A stretch of DNA of 64,000 nt, from positions 30,621-94,620 of the forward strand of contig JASKKK010000002.1 in assembly GCA_030154185.1 (NCBI GenBank), given 5' to 3'. Shown piece by piece: positions 46,721-57,421 of this stretch (the stretch's first letter is position 1; every line of letters starts with the position of its first letter). This stretch comes from Desulfuromonadales bacterium. GTDB lineage: Bacteria > Desulfobacterota > Desulfuromonadia > Desulfuromonadales > Syntrophotaleaceae. A program made the translations under genes and the position numbers. The notes beneath the pieces were generated by a model. That model had not been told where the DNA came from and made no database searches. It saw nothing but the letters and a program-made list of their open reading frames with translations.

Positions 46721-47487
46721 CGGGCAACACCCCTTTCGCTGTCCCGGATGAAATCGACAAAAACCTGTATCTCGGGAGCGGCGGAAATCTCGGAAGTGAT
46801 CCGCGCAAGAGCTTCTTCCTGACGAAGATTGCTGCGGAACATCAGTTTATAGGCCTGCTTGATGTCTCTAAGGATCTCCTCGGAAAAACCGCGCCGTTTG
46901 AGACCGACCAGGTTGATGCCGGCGGCCTTGGCCCGGTCGCCCTGGGCTATGATATAAGGAGCGATATCCTGGGTTACCATGCTGCCACCGCTGAGCATGG
47001 CGTGGCAGCCGATACGGGTAAACTGGTGAACTGCGGACAGTCCTCCAAGTATGGCCCAGTCATCCACCCGCACATGTCCACCAAGGGTAGCACCATTAGC
47101 GAGGATGACGCGATTTCCGATAATGCAGTCATGCGCCACGTGGGTATAGGCCATAAACAGGTTATCGCTGCCGATCACCGTTTCTCCGCCACCGTCTTCC
47201 GTACCCCGATGCATGGTAACAAACTCGCGAATGGTATTGCGGTCTCCGATGCGCAGACGCGATTCTTCTCCCTTGAACTTAAGGTCCTGGGGTTCGGCAC
47301 CGATGGAGGCAAACTGAAAGATACGATTGTCCCTGCCGATTTCGGTCCACCCCTCGATGACCGCATGAGCGCCGATCCGGGTCCCACCCGCAATAGTGAC
47401 GTTGGGGCCGATAACCGCGTAGGGGCCGATTTCCACACTGGCATCGATGCAAGCACCATCATGAATAATTGCCGTAGCATGAATCAT
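46717..47487 (-). CDS. lpxA: UDP-GlcNAc O-acyltransferase (or GlcNAc3N N-acyltransferase)
   Basis: LpxA starts lipid A synthesis by acylating position 3 of the UDP sugar. The 256 residues form a left-handed beta helix of hexapeptide repeats. The catalytic His lies in AYTHVAHDCIIGNRVILANGATLGGHV. ATG at 47487 is chosen (MIHATAIIHDGA), with AGGATTGAT upstream; the track ORF is nine residues longer. It overlaps gnnA by four bases. With gnnA/gnnB beside it, the enzyme may prefer UDP-GlcNAc3N and form amides. Confidence 0.95.
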   Translation of the reverse strand: MIHATAIIHDGACIDASVEIGPYAVIGPNVTIAGGTRIGAHAVIEGWTEIGRDNRIFQFASIGAEPQDLKFKGEESRLRIGDRNTIREFVTMHRGTEDGGGETVIGSDNLFMAYTHVAHDCIIGNRVILANGATLGGHVRVDDWAILGGLSAVHQFTRIGCHAMLSGGSMVTQDIAPYIIAQGDRAKAAGINLVGLKRRGFSEEILRDIKQAYKLMFRSNLRQEEALARITSEISAAPEIQVFVDFIRDSERGVAR

Positions 47488-47491
47488 GGTA

Positions 47492-47935
47492 TCAATCCTG
47501 AGCCCGGGGTGCAAAGACCGCCTTCAGTTCGGCTTCGGCAACCAGATTGCCATCGACATAAGCCTTACCATCGAAAACATAAAGCCCTCTGCGGCTGTTA
47601 ACCAATTCCAAGTTAAGTTTCAAAACGTCACCGGGACCTACGGGACGCCGAAAACGAGCGTTGTTGATGCCGGTAAAATACGGTACCTGATCGCCCTTGT
47701 CTCCAGCGGTCAAAGCGGCGACAGCGCCACCGACCTGGGCCATGGCTTCGATAATCAGAACACCCGGCATGATAGGGTGTCCGGGATAATGTCCTTGGAA
47801 AAAGGGTTCGTTGATGGTAACGTTTTTGATACCCACGGCCCTTTTGCCGGGTTCCAGATCAACAATGCGATCCACCAGAAGAAAGGGATAACGGTGCGGC
47901 AGCAATTTCATGATATCAAAAATTTCGAGGGTCAT
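47492..47935 (-). CDS. fabZ: 3-hydroxyacyl-ACP dehydratase FabZ
   Basis: FabZ dehydrates 3-hydroxyacyl-ACP in fatty acid synthesis and competes with LpxA/LpxD for the same substrate. Hotdog-fold motifs are LLPHRYPFLLVDRIVDLEPG, FQGHYPGHPIMPGVLIIEAMAQ (active-site His and Glu) and NARFRRPVGPGD. I use the ATG at 47935; the track start is 13 residues earlier. 147 residues, normal. The placement between lpxD and lpxA is the classical one. Confidence 0.97.
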   Translation of the reverse strand: MTLEIFDIMKLLPHRYPFLLVDRIVDLEPGKRAVGIKNVTINEPFFQGHYPGHPIMPGVLIIEAMAQVGGAVAALTAGDKGDQVPYFTGINNARFRRPVGPGDVLKLNLELVNSRRGLYVFDGKAYVDGNLVAEAELKAVFAPRAQD

Positions 47936-47939
47936 GCTG

Positions 47940-48971
47940 TTACCTTTCCTTGACAAGCTTTTCCAACTCTTCAATGCGCTTCTGCAGACTGTTGATGGTT
48001 TTACGCATTGCAGGCAGGTTTTTCACACCGGCGGAGGCTTTGAGCCATTCCCGGTGAGGCATGGTGGGTGTTCCGGAAAAGACCTGGCCGGGTGGCAAAT
48101 CACTGATGATGCCACTCTGCGCGGCGACCATGGTATTGTCTCCGATCTTGATATGCCCGGATACGCCGACCTGACCGCCCAGAGTACAGTGATTGCCGAC
48201 CTTGCTGCTGCCGGCGATACCGACCTGGGCAACCAGTATGGTGTCTTCGCCGACGGAAACGTTATGGGCAATCTGTACCAGATTATCGATCTTGGTGCCA
48301 CGCTTGACCAGGGTCACCCCCATGGCGGCACGATCGATACACACGTTGGCCCCGACTTCCACGTCGTCTTCAATGGAGACGATTCCGACCTGGGGGATCT
48401 TGTAGTAGGCCTTGCCGTCGGGAGCAAAACCGAACCCGTCGGAACCGATGACGGCGCCAGGCTGTATCACGACGCGGTTACCGATGCGACATTGTTCACG
48501 AATCGAAACCCCGGCATGAACCAGGCAGTCCTCACCGATCTCGACAGCGTCATAAACCACCACCCCCGGATAAAGAATCGTGCCCCGGCCGATGCGCGCT
48601 TTCTTTCCGATGACACAGCCGGGATGGATGGTTACGTCGGCACCGAGTTCAGCCGATGGGTCTACCCAGGCCCCATCCATGACTCCCTGCGCCTCGGGAC
48701 GCCGTACGTGCAGGGCTGTGAGCACTTTGGCAAAGGCCAGGTAGGGATTGTCACAGACCAACAAGGCGACGCCGGGGCATTCGATCCCGGGCTTGACAAT
48801 CACGGCCGAGGCCGTGGTCTCCTTGAGTTTGGCCAGATATTTGGGGTTTGCGACAAACGTGATATCACCCGGACCGGCCGCATCGATGGGCGCCATCCGG
48901 TTGATGGTCACGGAACCGTCGCCCACAACCTTGCCGCCGATTAATTCAGCCAATTCATTCAGGGTCGCCAT
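47940..48971 (-). CDS. lpxD: UDP-3-O-acylglucosamine N-acyltransferase
   Basis: LpxD adds the second primary acyl chain. An N-terminal uridine-binding domain (GGKVVGDGSVTINRMAPIDAAGPGDITFVAN) is followed by a hexapeptide left-handed helix with the catalytic His in NLVQIAHNVSVG, and a C-terminal helix (SLQKRIEELEKLVKER). The 343 residues are normal. It lies nine bases after ompH and four before fabZ. Confidence 0.97.
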   Translation of the reverse strand: MATLNELAELIGGKVVGDGSVTINRMAPIDAAGPGDITFVANPKYLAKLKETTASAVIVKPGIECPGVALLVCDNPYLAFAKVLTALHVRRPEAQGVMDGAWVDPSAELGADVTIHPGCVIGKKARIGRGTILYPGVVVYDAVEIGEDCLVHAGVSIREQCRIGNRVVIQPGAVIGSDGFGFAPDGKAYYKIPQVGIVSIEDDVEVGANVCIDRAAMGVTLVKRGTKIDNLVQIAHNVSVGEDTILVAQVGIAGSSKVGNHCTLGGQVGVSGHIKIGDNTMVAAQSGIISDLPPGQVFSGTPTMPHREWLKASAGVKNLPAMRKTINSLQKRIEELEKLVKER

Positions 48972-48980
48972 GACGTCTCC

Positions 48981-49496
48981 TTATTTGCCCTTGTACTTCT
49001 TGTCGTAGGCCTTGACCACCTGATCAGTCAGATCGACACCGTCGGAGGTGTAAAGGGTCGTGCTTTTTTCAACGATAACGTCATATCCGTTCTTGGCGCC
49101 GAGATCTTTGACGACCTTTGCCACCTCGTCAAGGATACGGGAGGTCGCCTGACGATCCTCCTGCTGGAGCTCTTCCTTGGCATCATTACCGAAGCGTTGA
49201 AAATCCTTGACCTTCTGCTGCAGATCGCGCTCTTTTTCGGCGATGGCTTCCTTGGACAGCATCATTTTCTGTTTTTCGAATTCGGCATTGAGTTTCTGCA
49301 GATCTTCCTGGCGGCTCTGCATGGTTTTCTGGAAAGCCTGCGCCTTTTCCGCAATCGTTTTCTGGGCTGCCTGTCCGGCGGCAGAGGTACGCAGCACTTT
49401 CTGCAGGTCAATGACGCCAATTTTTCCATTCGCGGCTGCAACCGGTGCTGCTGCGATCAACATGACAGCAATCATGAATCCCAAGATCTTTTTCAT
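48981..49496 (-). CDS. skp: Periplasmic chaperone OmpH/Skp
   Basis: A 171-residue secreted protein. The signal peptide is MKKILGFMIAVMLIAAAPVAAANG. The mature part begins KIGVIDLQKVLRTS and continues as a long Gln/Glu/Lys-rich coiled coil (AEFEKQKMMLSKEAIAEKERDLQQK). Skp trimers hold unfolded outer-membrane proteins for BamA, encoded just upstream. GGAG precedes the ATG. Confidence 0.94.
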   Translation of the reverse strand: MKKILGFMIAVMLIAAAPVAAANGKIGVIDLQKVLRTSAAGQAAQKTIAEKAQAFQKTMQSRQEDLQKLNAEFEKQKMMLSKEAIAEKERDLQQKVKDFQRFGNDAKEELQQEDRQATSRILDEVAKVVKDLGAKNGYDVIVEKSTTLYTSDGVDLTDQVVKAYDKKYKGK

Positions 49497-49616
49497 TTCA
49501 GGCTCCTTTTAAGGTTTAAATGGTATCGACCCAGCATTTATACGTACGATATTTTTAGGAAACCGCCGAAAGACGCCGCTGGCTTTGCAACACAGCCCGA
49601 CAGACTTGTCCGATGG

Positions 49617-51860
49617 CTAAAACATCTTGCCGACGGAAAAATCGAAGGCCGATGGTTCTTCCCACTCCTTGGGACTGAGATTGTAGCCCCAGGCGAAACG
49701 CAGCGGCCCCATGGGACTGTTCCAGCTGATCCCGGCGCCGACACTGTAACGCATTTCGGAAAACATGGTCTCGTCGGTATCCCAGGCGTTGCCGGTATCG
49801 AAAAAGACCAGGCCTTTCATCTTCATATCTTTAATAAGGGGGAAAGTAAGCTCGAAGTTGAACACGGCCTCTTTGTTACCACCGGTGAAATCACCGGTTG
49901 TGGAATCGCGCGGACCAACTTCGCGGGATTCGAAACCGCGCAAGGAATTCATCCCCCCCAGAAAAAACCGTTCATCCAGCGGTATCGACTTCCCACCCAT
50001 TTCCTGGATGTACCCGAGCTGCCCGTGAATGCTGAAGACTATCCCCCACGGCAACGGGTAAAAATACCGGTGATCCGCCGTATATTTGACGAACCGTTCC
50101 GTACCCCCAAGACCGGCATACTCGATGGCAAGTTCGGTAATATTGCCACGGCTCGGATCGGGACGGAAATCGGTAGTATTGCGAGTCAAGGAGGCGGTGA
50201 TGGATGACAGAGTATGTTTACCTTCCTGCTCCTGAATAATCCAACTGGCATCGTCGTCGACGTCGGTAATGTCTTTCTTTTCGAAGCGATATATGAAAAA
50301 GGATCGGATATCATCGGTTATCGGCAGACCGAGCTTGATATCGCCACCGGTCGTTTTGCGATCGAAATCGGTCCATTCACGTTCGGTGTCATAAACATCG
50401 AACCCAAGAGCCAGATCGCGGTCCAGGAAATAGGGATCGAGCAGTCCGATGCGATAAACCGTACGGCTGCCGCCCAGCGAGCCGGACAGGTCAAGACGCA
50501 GACCACGTCCGAGGAAGTTATCCTGGGAAACGGAACCCTGCACCATCAGGCCGTCGACCGACGAAAAACCTGCACCGATACTGAAACTTCCGGTAGCGCG
50601 TTCCTTGACATCGATATCGATATCCATCAACGACAGGTCGTCCCCCTTGCGGGTGGTCAGATTGACTTCGTCGAAATAGCCGAGATTATTGATTTTGCGA
50701 CGGCTGTTTTTGATGAGGGAAGCACTATAGACTTCCCCTTCCGCAACCTTAACCTGACGCCGGATGACCTTATCCCGCGTCCGGGTATTCCCCGAGATGT
50801 TGATGCGGCCGATGCGTGCCTTGATGCCTTGTTCGATATCGTATGTGATGTCGACCTGATGAGACTGTTCGTCAACTTCGGTTTCAGGAGTGACATTGAC
50901 ATAGGCGAAACCGCTGTCCGCATAAAGATCATTCAATTTGGACATGTCATCACGCATGACTTTGCGACTGAAAACATCGCCTTTATGCAAAGACATGATG
51001 TCCAGGATTTCCTGCTTGCCCTTGATCAGATCGCCGGAAACGTCGACTGTGTCGATGAAGAACTGAGGGCCTTCCTCTATTTCATACAGCAGTTCGATCG
51101 ATTTTTTATCAGGCTGAAGATCGGCGATGGGCCCTTTGACCCGAACCTGAATATACCCCTTATTGTAATACTGGTCGGCAATGATATCGCGATCGACCTT
51201 GGTCATTTCCTCATTGTATCCGCCACGACCCGTAATAAAGGAAAGAAACCATTTTTCCTTGGTCAGCATGGCCTTTTTGAGTTCCTTGGCCTTGAAAACC
51301 GTATTCCCCTCAAAACGGATTTCGGTAACGTAAACCTTATCGCCTTCGTCGATATCGAAGGTTATGGTGGCTTCCTGACGATCGTTGATATCAACCTGGG
51401 CATCGATCTCGGTCGCGTAATACCCCTCCTGAATATAAGCACGCTTGATGATTTCCGTCGCTTCCCGGATGACCTGCGGCCGGTAAAATTCTATTTTTTG
51501 GGCGTTGACCAACTCACCCAGCTTATCCGTCTTGATCTCGGAATTGCCCTTGAAAACGATCTTACGCAAAAGCGGCCGTTCACTGACCTTGAATATGAGA
51601 ACCTTTTTGCCGTCACGTTCGACCAGATCGGCGGAAACATCCTTGAAGCGTCCGGTTTTAAAAATCGCCTCGATATCCCGATCGACCTCCTGAACGGTTA
51701 TGAGCTCCCCGGCGGAGATCGTCAGAACTCCTTCGATAAAGGCGCGCTCAACACGTCGATTGCCTTCCACCAAAACCTGATCCACCTGAAAGGTGGAAGC
51801 CAACCCGGCAACCGGTATCAAAAGAAACGATATCAGCAAGACAATCCAGCGATTTTTCAT
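49617..51860 (-). CDS. bamA: Outer-membrane protein assembly factor BamA
   Basis: BamA inserts beta-barrel proteins into the outer membrane. The signal peptide begins MKNRWIVLLISFLLIPVAGLAS. Five POTRA domains cover about residues 22-420, each with FxGN-like motifs (IVFKGNSEIKTDKLG, IRFEGNTVFKAKEL, INISGNTRTRDKVI). The barrel follows, with RGFESREVGPRD in the L6 loop and a terminal FSVGKMF ending in Phe. I use the ATG at 51860; length is 747 residues. It ends with TAG. Confidence 0.96.
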   Translation of the reverse strand: MKNRWIVLLISFLLIPVAGLASTFQVDQVLVEGNRRVERAFIEGVLTISAGELITVQEVDRDIEAIFKTGRFKDVSADLVERDGKKVLIFKVSERPLLRKIVFKGNSEIKTDKLGELVNAQKIEFYRPQVIREATEIIKRAYIQEGYYATEIDAQVDINDRQEATITFDIDEGDKVYVTEIRFEGNTVFKAKELKKAMLTKEKWFLSFITGRGGYNEEMTKVDRDIIADQYYNKGYIQVRVKGPIADLQPDKKSIELLYEIEEGPQFFIDTVDVSGDLIKGKQEILDIMSLHKGDVFSRKVMRDDMSKLNDLYADSGFAYVNVTPETEVDEQSHQVDITYDIEQGIKARIGRINISGNTRTRDKVIRRQVKVAEGEVYSASLIKNSRRKINNLGYFDEVNLTTRKGDDLSLMDIDIDVKERATGSFSIGAGFSSVDGLMVQGSVSQDNFLGRGLRLDLSGSLGGSRTVYRIGLLDPYFLDRDLALGFDVYDTEREWTDFDRKTTGGDIKLGLPITDDIRSFFIYRFEKKDITDVDDDASWIIQEQEGKHTLSSITASLTRNTTDFRPDPSRGNITELAIEYAGLGGTERFVKYTADHRYFYPLPWGIVFSIHGQLGYIQEMGGKSIPLDERFFLGGMNSLRGFESREVGPRDSTTGDFTGGNKEAVFNFELTFPLIKDMKMKGLVFFDTGNAWDTDETMFSEMRYSVGAGISWNSPMGPLRFAWGYNLSPKEWEEPSAFDFSVGKMF

Positions 51861-51934
51861 GCAATCAGTACTCCGAGCAGACAAATAAAAAGTGGGTCAT
51901 TATAGGTAAAGAACCAAGGGGTGTAAACCCTTAA

Positions 51935-52600
<666 letters not shown>

Positions 52601-52613
52601 GAAAACGCCCTCC

Positions 52614-53867
52614 CTACTCGTAACGCAAAGCTTCGCCCGGATCCATTCGGGAAGCCCGCCAGGCCGGATAGACGGTCGCCAGCAGGCAGATAACCAGAGC
52701 CATCATCGCCACCGCAACAACATCATCAACGTGAACCACCGAGGGAAAACGCTCCATCCCATAGACTGCCTGATCGAAAATCTTGACCTTTAATGTCCGC
52801 TCGAGACCCTTGATGATGGGATCGGCATTAGCGGCAAGCGTGACGCCTAAAGCCGTACCGAGAAAAGTCCCGAGAGTACCGATAATCAAACCCTGAAAAA
52901 CAAAAATCTGCATAATGCTTCTGGAAGTAGCCCCCATGGAACGCAGTATGGCGATATCCTTGTGCTTCTCCATGACCACCATAATCAAGGTCGTGGCAAT
53001 ATTGAAGGCGGCCACCAGCACAATGATGCCGAGCACGATAAAAAGACCGAGTTTTTCAAGTTTCAGGGCGGAGAGAAAGGAACCGAAGAGGTCTTCCCAG
53101 GAACTGATCATGTAGGGGAACGGCAGATCGCTACGCAGCCGCTGCGTTACCGGACGCGATTGTTCGAAAGAGGCCAACTCGATTTCCACGCCGCTGACCT
53201 GACCATCCGCATCGAGAAACTGCTGCGCCTGACGCAGGTCGACATATGCAAAATAGGCATCAAGAAAACCGCCGCGATGCTGAAAAATCCCCACCACCCG
53301 GAAAGGCTTCATTTTGGGGATCAAACCAAAGGGGGTTATGTTGAATTGGGGAGGAATGACATTGATGGCGTCGCCCACGGTTACGCCAAGCGTAGCGGCG
53401 GTGTCGAGGCCGAGCACGATGCCCGGAAGTCCCCCTCCGTCATCGAACAGCGCCTTCTGAACCTGTTCGTCGCTCTGCTTTAAAAAAGGTTGCGAGAAAA
53501 CCTTATTGCCCTGCTCAATGCCCTTGATGTTCACTGCCGCTACATTACGATGGGCAAGCAGCATGGCCTCCTTGCTGACAAAAGGATTGACCGAAACGGC
53601 TTCGGGCACCTCGTCCCGGACCTGTTCCACAAGCTGCCGGTAACCGTCGATGGCGCCGCCTTGCCGCTGGATCAATACATGGGGCACGTTGCCGAGGATC
53701 TGCTGCCGCACGCCGTCATGAAAACCGGTCATGACTGCCAGCACGACGATGAGAGCAGCCACTCCCAGAGTTACCCCGGCAATGGAAATAAAGGAAATCA
53801 CCGAGATAAATGTCTGTTTGCGTTTGGCCCGCAGGTACCGCAGGCTGACAAACCATTCGTAGCCCAT
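52614..53867 (-). CDS. lolC: Lipoprotein-releasing permease LolC/LolE
   Basis: A 417-residue MacB/FtsX-type permease with four membrane segments: one near residues 20-48 and three after 270. The N-terminus [30 protein letters not shown] is diagnostic for LolC/E, and [28 protein letters not shown] is the coupling region. Only one permease gene is present, so the transporter is probably a homodimeric LolF-like form rather than LolC plus LolE. Confidence 0.92.
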   Translation of the reverse strand: MGYEWFVSLRYLRAKRKQTFISVISFISIAGVTLGVAALIVVLAVMTGFHDGVRQQILGNVPHVLIQRQGGAIDGYRQLVEQVRDEVPEAVSVNPFVSKEAMLLAHRNVAAVNIKGIEQGNKVFSQPFLKQSDEQVQKALFDDGGGLPGIVLGLDTAATLGVTVGDAINVIPPQFNITPFGLIPKMKPFRVVGIFQHRGGFLDAYFAYVDLRQAQQFLDADGQVSGVEIELASFEQSRPVTQRLRSDLPFPYMISSWEDLFGSFLSALKLEKLGLFIVLGIIVLVAAFNIATTLIMVVMEKHKDIAILRSMGATSRSIMQIFVFQGLIIGTLGTFLGTALGVTLAANADPIIKGLERTLKVKIFDQAVYGMERFPSVVHVDDVVAVAMMALVICLLATVYPAWRASRMDPGEALRYE

Positions 53868-53935
53868 GAATCTCCCGTAGGGAAAATGCGGGCGAGCGCA
53901 GGGAAGGCATCGCCCGTCACAGCATCTGTTTGAGG

Positions 53936-55420
53936 TTATCGGGTTTCGGGTCGCAATTGGGGAAACAGGATAACCTCCCGAATCGAAGGGGCATCGGTCA
54001 ACAACATGACCAACCGGTCGATCCCGATACCTTCTCCCGCCGTAGGCGGCAACCCATACTCCAGTGCCCGGATGTAGTCTTCATCCATGGCATGCGCTTC
54101 TTCGTCGCCGGCTTCCTTTTCCAGCAACTGTTTGGCGAAGCGCTCTTTCTGATCGATGGGATCGTTAAGTTCGGAAAACGCGTTGGCCAGCTCACGACCG
54201 ACAACAAACAATTCGAAGCGATCGACGACTTCGGGATCACTATCGTTCTTGCGAGAAAGAGGAGACACTTCTGTCGGGTACTGGGTGATGAAGGTCGGAT
54301 TCCACAACTTCGGTTCCGCTACCTCGTCAAAAATTTCCGTCAGCAACTTGCCGTAACCGATATCATCATCCAAATCCAGTCCGATACTTTTTGCGAAAGC
54401 CAGGCATCTGCTCCTGTCTTCCAGCACATCGGCCTCGACATCACCGTATTTTACGATCGCCTCCTTGACGGTAAGACGATCCCACGGTGCCGTCAGGTCG
54501 ACTTCCCGGTCGCCGTAACTGAATTTAAGGGACCCGACCACTTTTTCCGCAACATGGCAGATAAGTTTCTCAGTGAAATCCATCAGGTCCTCGTAAGTGG
54601 CATAGGCCTGATAAAATTCCATCATGGTGAATTCGGGATTATGCTGGATGGAGATGCCCTCGTTTCGAAAATTCCGGTTGATCTCGAACACCCGTTCAAA
54701 ACCGCCCACCACCAGGCGTTTCAGATAAAGTTCGGGAGCGATGCGCAAAAACAGATCCATCTTCAGGGTGTTATGATGGGTTACGAACGGACGGGCGGTA
54801 GCTCCACCCGCCAACGGTTGCATCATGGGCGTTTCGACTTCGAGAAAATCGCTTTCCACCATGAAGTTGCGGATCAGACTTACGATCTGGCTGCGTTTCC
54901 TGAATACATCCTGCACCTCAGGGTTGACTATCAGATCGAGATAACGTTGCCGGTAGCGCATTTCCACATCGGTTAAACCATGCCATTTTTCCGGCAACGG
55001 CTGCAACGACTTGGTCAGCAGGCGAATGGAATCGGCCCGCAAAGACAACTCGTTGGTCTTGGTACGAAACGGCTTGCCCGTCACTCCGACGATATCGCCG
55101 ATATCGAGCTTGCGAAACAATTCGAAAGCCTCTTCCCCGACATTGTCGCGGCGCACGAACACCTGCAGTCGTCCATGACGATCCTGTACCTGGATAAAGG
55201 CGGCCTTGCCGAAATCCCTCCGGGCCATCATGCGACCCGCCAGAGCATAATGATGGTTGCAGTTCTCAAGTGCTGCAGCATCCTGTTCGCCGTGAGCGGC
55301 AACGACGTCCCCCGAAGTGGCAGTCACGGAAAAATCGTTGGCGTAGGGGTTGACCCCCTCGCCCCGCAACTCATCCAGCTTGGCGCGACGCTGCAGCAAC
55401 AGATCGTTTAGTTCTTCCAT
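53936..55420 (-). CDS. lysS: Lysyl-tRNA synthetase, class II
   Basis: LysS charges tRNA-Lys. The N-terminal OB domain (residues about 50-150) is followed by the class II core: motif 1 near FLEVETPMMQPLAGGATARPF, motif 2 FEINRNFRNEGISIQHNPEFTMMEFYQAYA, and motif 3 GIGIDRLVMLLTDAPSIREVILFP. 494 residues, normal. It lies between prfB and lolC, a conserved order. Confidence 0.97.
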   Translation of the reverse strand: MEELNDLLLQRRAKLDELRGEGVNPYANDFSVTATSGDVVAAHGEQDAAALENCNHHYALAGRMMARRDFGKAAFIQVQDRHGRLQVFVRRDNVGEEAFELFRKLDIGDIVGVTGKPFRTKTNELSLRADSIRLLTKSLQPLPEKWHGLTDVEMRYRQRYLDLIVNPEVQDVFRKRSQIVSLIRNFMVESDFLEVETPMMQPLAGGATARPFVTHHNTLKMDLFLRIAPELYLKRLVVGGFERVFEINRNFRNEGISIQHNPEFTMMEFYQAYATYEDLMDFTEKLICHVAEKVVGSLKFSYGDREVDLTAPWDRLTVKEAIVKYGDVEADVLEDRSRCLAFAKSIGLDLDDDIGYGKLLTEIFDEVAEPKLWNPTFITQYPTEVSPLSRKNDSDPEVVDRFELFVVGRELANAFSELNDPIDQKERFAKQLLEKEAGDEEAHAMDEDYIRALEYGLPPTAGEGIGIDRLVMLLTDAPSIREVILFPQLRPETR

Positions 55421-55553
55421 CGATTACCTTCCTTTTCCTTGCGTTTTGTCAAACAAGGCACCTTAAACAATGGTCCCGGGCAAGTCAAGGAGAAAGCCTG
55501 TCTTTACCATAGGTTCAGAGGCACTTCCATGCCCCGTGGCACACCCCGAAGAA

Positions 55554-56649
55554 CTACTTTCCGGACAGCAGAAAAGCCTCTATGAAACCGTCAAGATCAC
55601 CATCCAGAACCGCGTCCGTGTTTCCGGTCTCGAAGTTGGTTCGGTGATCTTTCACCATCCGGTATGGATGCAGAACATAGGAACGTATTTGACTACCCCA
55701 GCCAATCTCCATTTTTTCGCCGGCAATGGCCGAAGCTTCTTCTTCCTTCTTGCGCAATTCCAGTTCATACAGACGGGCCTTGAGTTGCTTCATTGCCGTG
55801 GCCCTGTTTTTGTGCTGCGAGCGCTCGTTCTGACAGGCAACAACGATACCGGTCGGCATATGGGTGATGCGAATGGCCGAATCGGTCTTGTTGACGTGCT
55901 GGCCACCGGCACCGCTGGAGCGATAGGTGTCAACCTTGAGATCTTTCTCGTTGATCTCGACTTCGACGTCGTCCGGCAACTCGGGAAACACGAACACCGA
56001 GCAAAAGGACGTATGCCGCCGCGCATTGGAGTCAAACGGCGAAATACGCACCAGACGATGAATACCTATTTCGGCGCGCAGCCAACCGTAGGCGTAATCT
56101 CCTTCCACGGTAACAGTAGCCCCCTTGATGCCCGCTTCATCGCCTGGCTGATAATCGGTCAGCTCCGCCTTGAATCCTTTTTTCTCAAAATACCTCAAAT
56201 ACATCCGCAACAGCATATCGGCCCAGTCCTGAGCCTCCGTCCCGCCGGCACCGGCCGTGACGCTGAAAATGGCGTTGCAGGCATCGTGCTCACCGGAAAG
56301 CATGCGGGTGAATTCCATCTTTTCTACGCGGAGCTCAAGCTCCGGCAGTAGTTCGCGAATCTCTTCAAGAGTAGCTTCGTCCTCACTTTCAGCTCCCAGG
56401 TCTGCGAGCACCTTTATATCTTCGAGTTCCTGCCACGATTCTTCGAAAGCGGTCACCAGTTTTTCCAGACCGGTGCGTTCCTTCAGGACCTCCTGCGAAC
56501 GATCTCCGGAATCCCAGAAGCCTGGACGGGCCATTTCGGCCTCCAATTCGGCAATGCGTTCTTTTTTGACATCGAGGTCAAAGATACCTCCTCAGCTCTT
56601 CGAGCTTCTTTTTGAGGGATTCCACAACGTCGTTGACTTCACGATACAT
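55554..56649 (-). CDS. prfB: Peptide chain release factor 2, expressed by programmed +1 frameshift
   Basis: RF2 ends translation at UGA and UAA. The first ORF starts at ATG 56649 (AAGGAGAG upstream) and encodes 23 residues to RRYL, then an in-frame TGA at 56578-56580. The site AGGAGG-TAT-CTT-TGA-C matches the known RF2 autoregulatory frameshift signal; slipping one base continues as DLDVKKERIAELEAEMARPGFWD. The main part has ISPFDSNARRHTSF (the SPF stop-recognition motif) and SSGAGGQHVNK (the GGQ catalytic loop). Total about 365 residues. Confidence 0.96.
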
Positions 56650-56791
56650 CGATTCGCTCTCCTTTATTCTGTCTATACTGAAGATCGACCGGGCACTAAA
56701 TTCCGAGCGATCGAACCGATCAAAGAACCAAAACGGCCTCGGGAAACCCGTTCCCACACAGCTTGGACCCGATCCATGAAACGGACGCGCG

Positions 56792-56820
56792 ATTATATCG
56801 ACTTGCCGAGCCCAGAGCAA
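56792..56820 (-). promoter_or_regulatory. Promoter candidate for prfB
   Basis: On the minus strand a perfect TATAAT (56792-56797) is preceded at 17 bases by TTGCTC (56815-56820, three of six). It gives a leader of about 135 bases before prfB and could drive the whole prfB-lysS-lol-bamA-lpx series. Confidence 0.5.
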
Positions 56821-57421
56821 GGTGTTGTTGCGAACCTTGCAACTGTTCATAACCACAGTCAACCCCGGACCGCCCACCTGACAAAAGGCCGGAATGCCCC
56901 AAGGCCAGCCCCGACAAGGCAAGGTACCGTAAAAAACTTTGCTGCAGCAAATGAATAATCGCTTTTCCAAACCCTGTATACATACTTTTTGCCGAATTGA
57001 GAAAACTTCCGGGATAAAAACCTTTTTTCGGCGAAAATCAACCGATGTTTTTCCCTTATTTTTCACTTCTCTCTAGCTTGTTCCGATATACCCGAAATTT
57101 TCGATTTAAGGTATTTTTTCACCTTTTTGTCTTGACTTTAAAGCCGATTCTTCCTAGAAGGTTGCATCGGACAAAAGGAAAAATTCAGCATTATTTACTT
57201 TGTTTATTTGCCTTTTACCGCCGGAATCACATGACCACTGCGTATCTTCCGTGGCAGGAGGAATCGACGTCAAGTATCCGGCATAGCAATATAATCAAGT
57301 TGGTCGTATGGTCCGGTCTGCGCTTACCTGGAACGCCTACGAAGCATCCTGTCCGGTCTTTACGGCTGCAGTTAGTACCTGAAAACAGGTAAATCATTCC
57401 AACAAATCTAGGAGGAACACG
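56821..57421. other. Gene-free region between prfB and ald
   Basis: About 600 bases with no convincing gene; short ORFs such as 57045-57392 have no recognisable features. The middle part near 57040-57230 is AT-rich. It contains the ald promoter candidate and a long ald leader, including a TACCTG-AAAA-CAGGTA hairpin (57376-57391) just before the ribosome site. Confidence 0.6.
57132..57160 (+). promoter_or_regulatory. Promoter candidate for ald
   Basis: TTGACT (57132-57137, five of six), a 17-base spacer and TAGAAG (57155-57160, four of six). It would produce a leader of about 255 bases. No sigma-54 GG-GC pattern was seen nearby. Confidence 0.4.

Noticed and set aside
50214-51905. 563-codon plus-strand ORF opposite bamA
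   Set aside because: Shadow of bamA, whose POTRA and barrel features are evident on the minus strand.
57045-57392. 115-codon ORF in the prfB-ald gap
   Set aside because: No ribosome site, no domain, AT-rich noise; more likely part of the ald promoter and leader.
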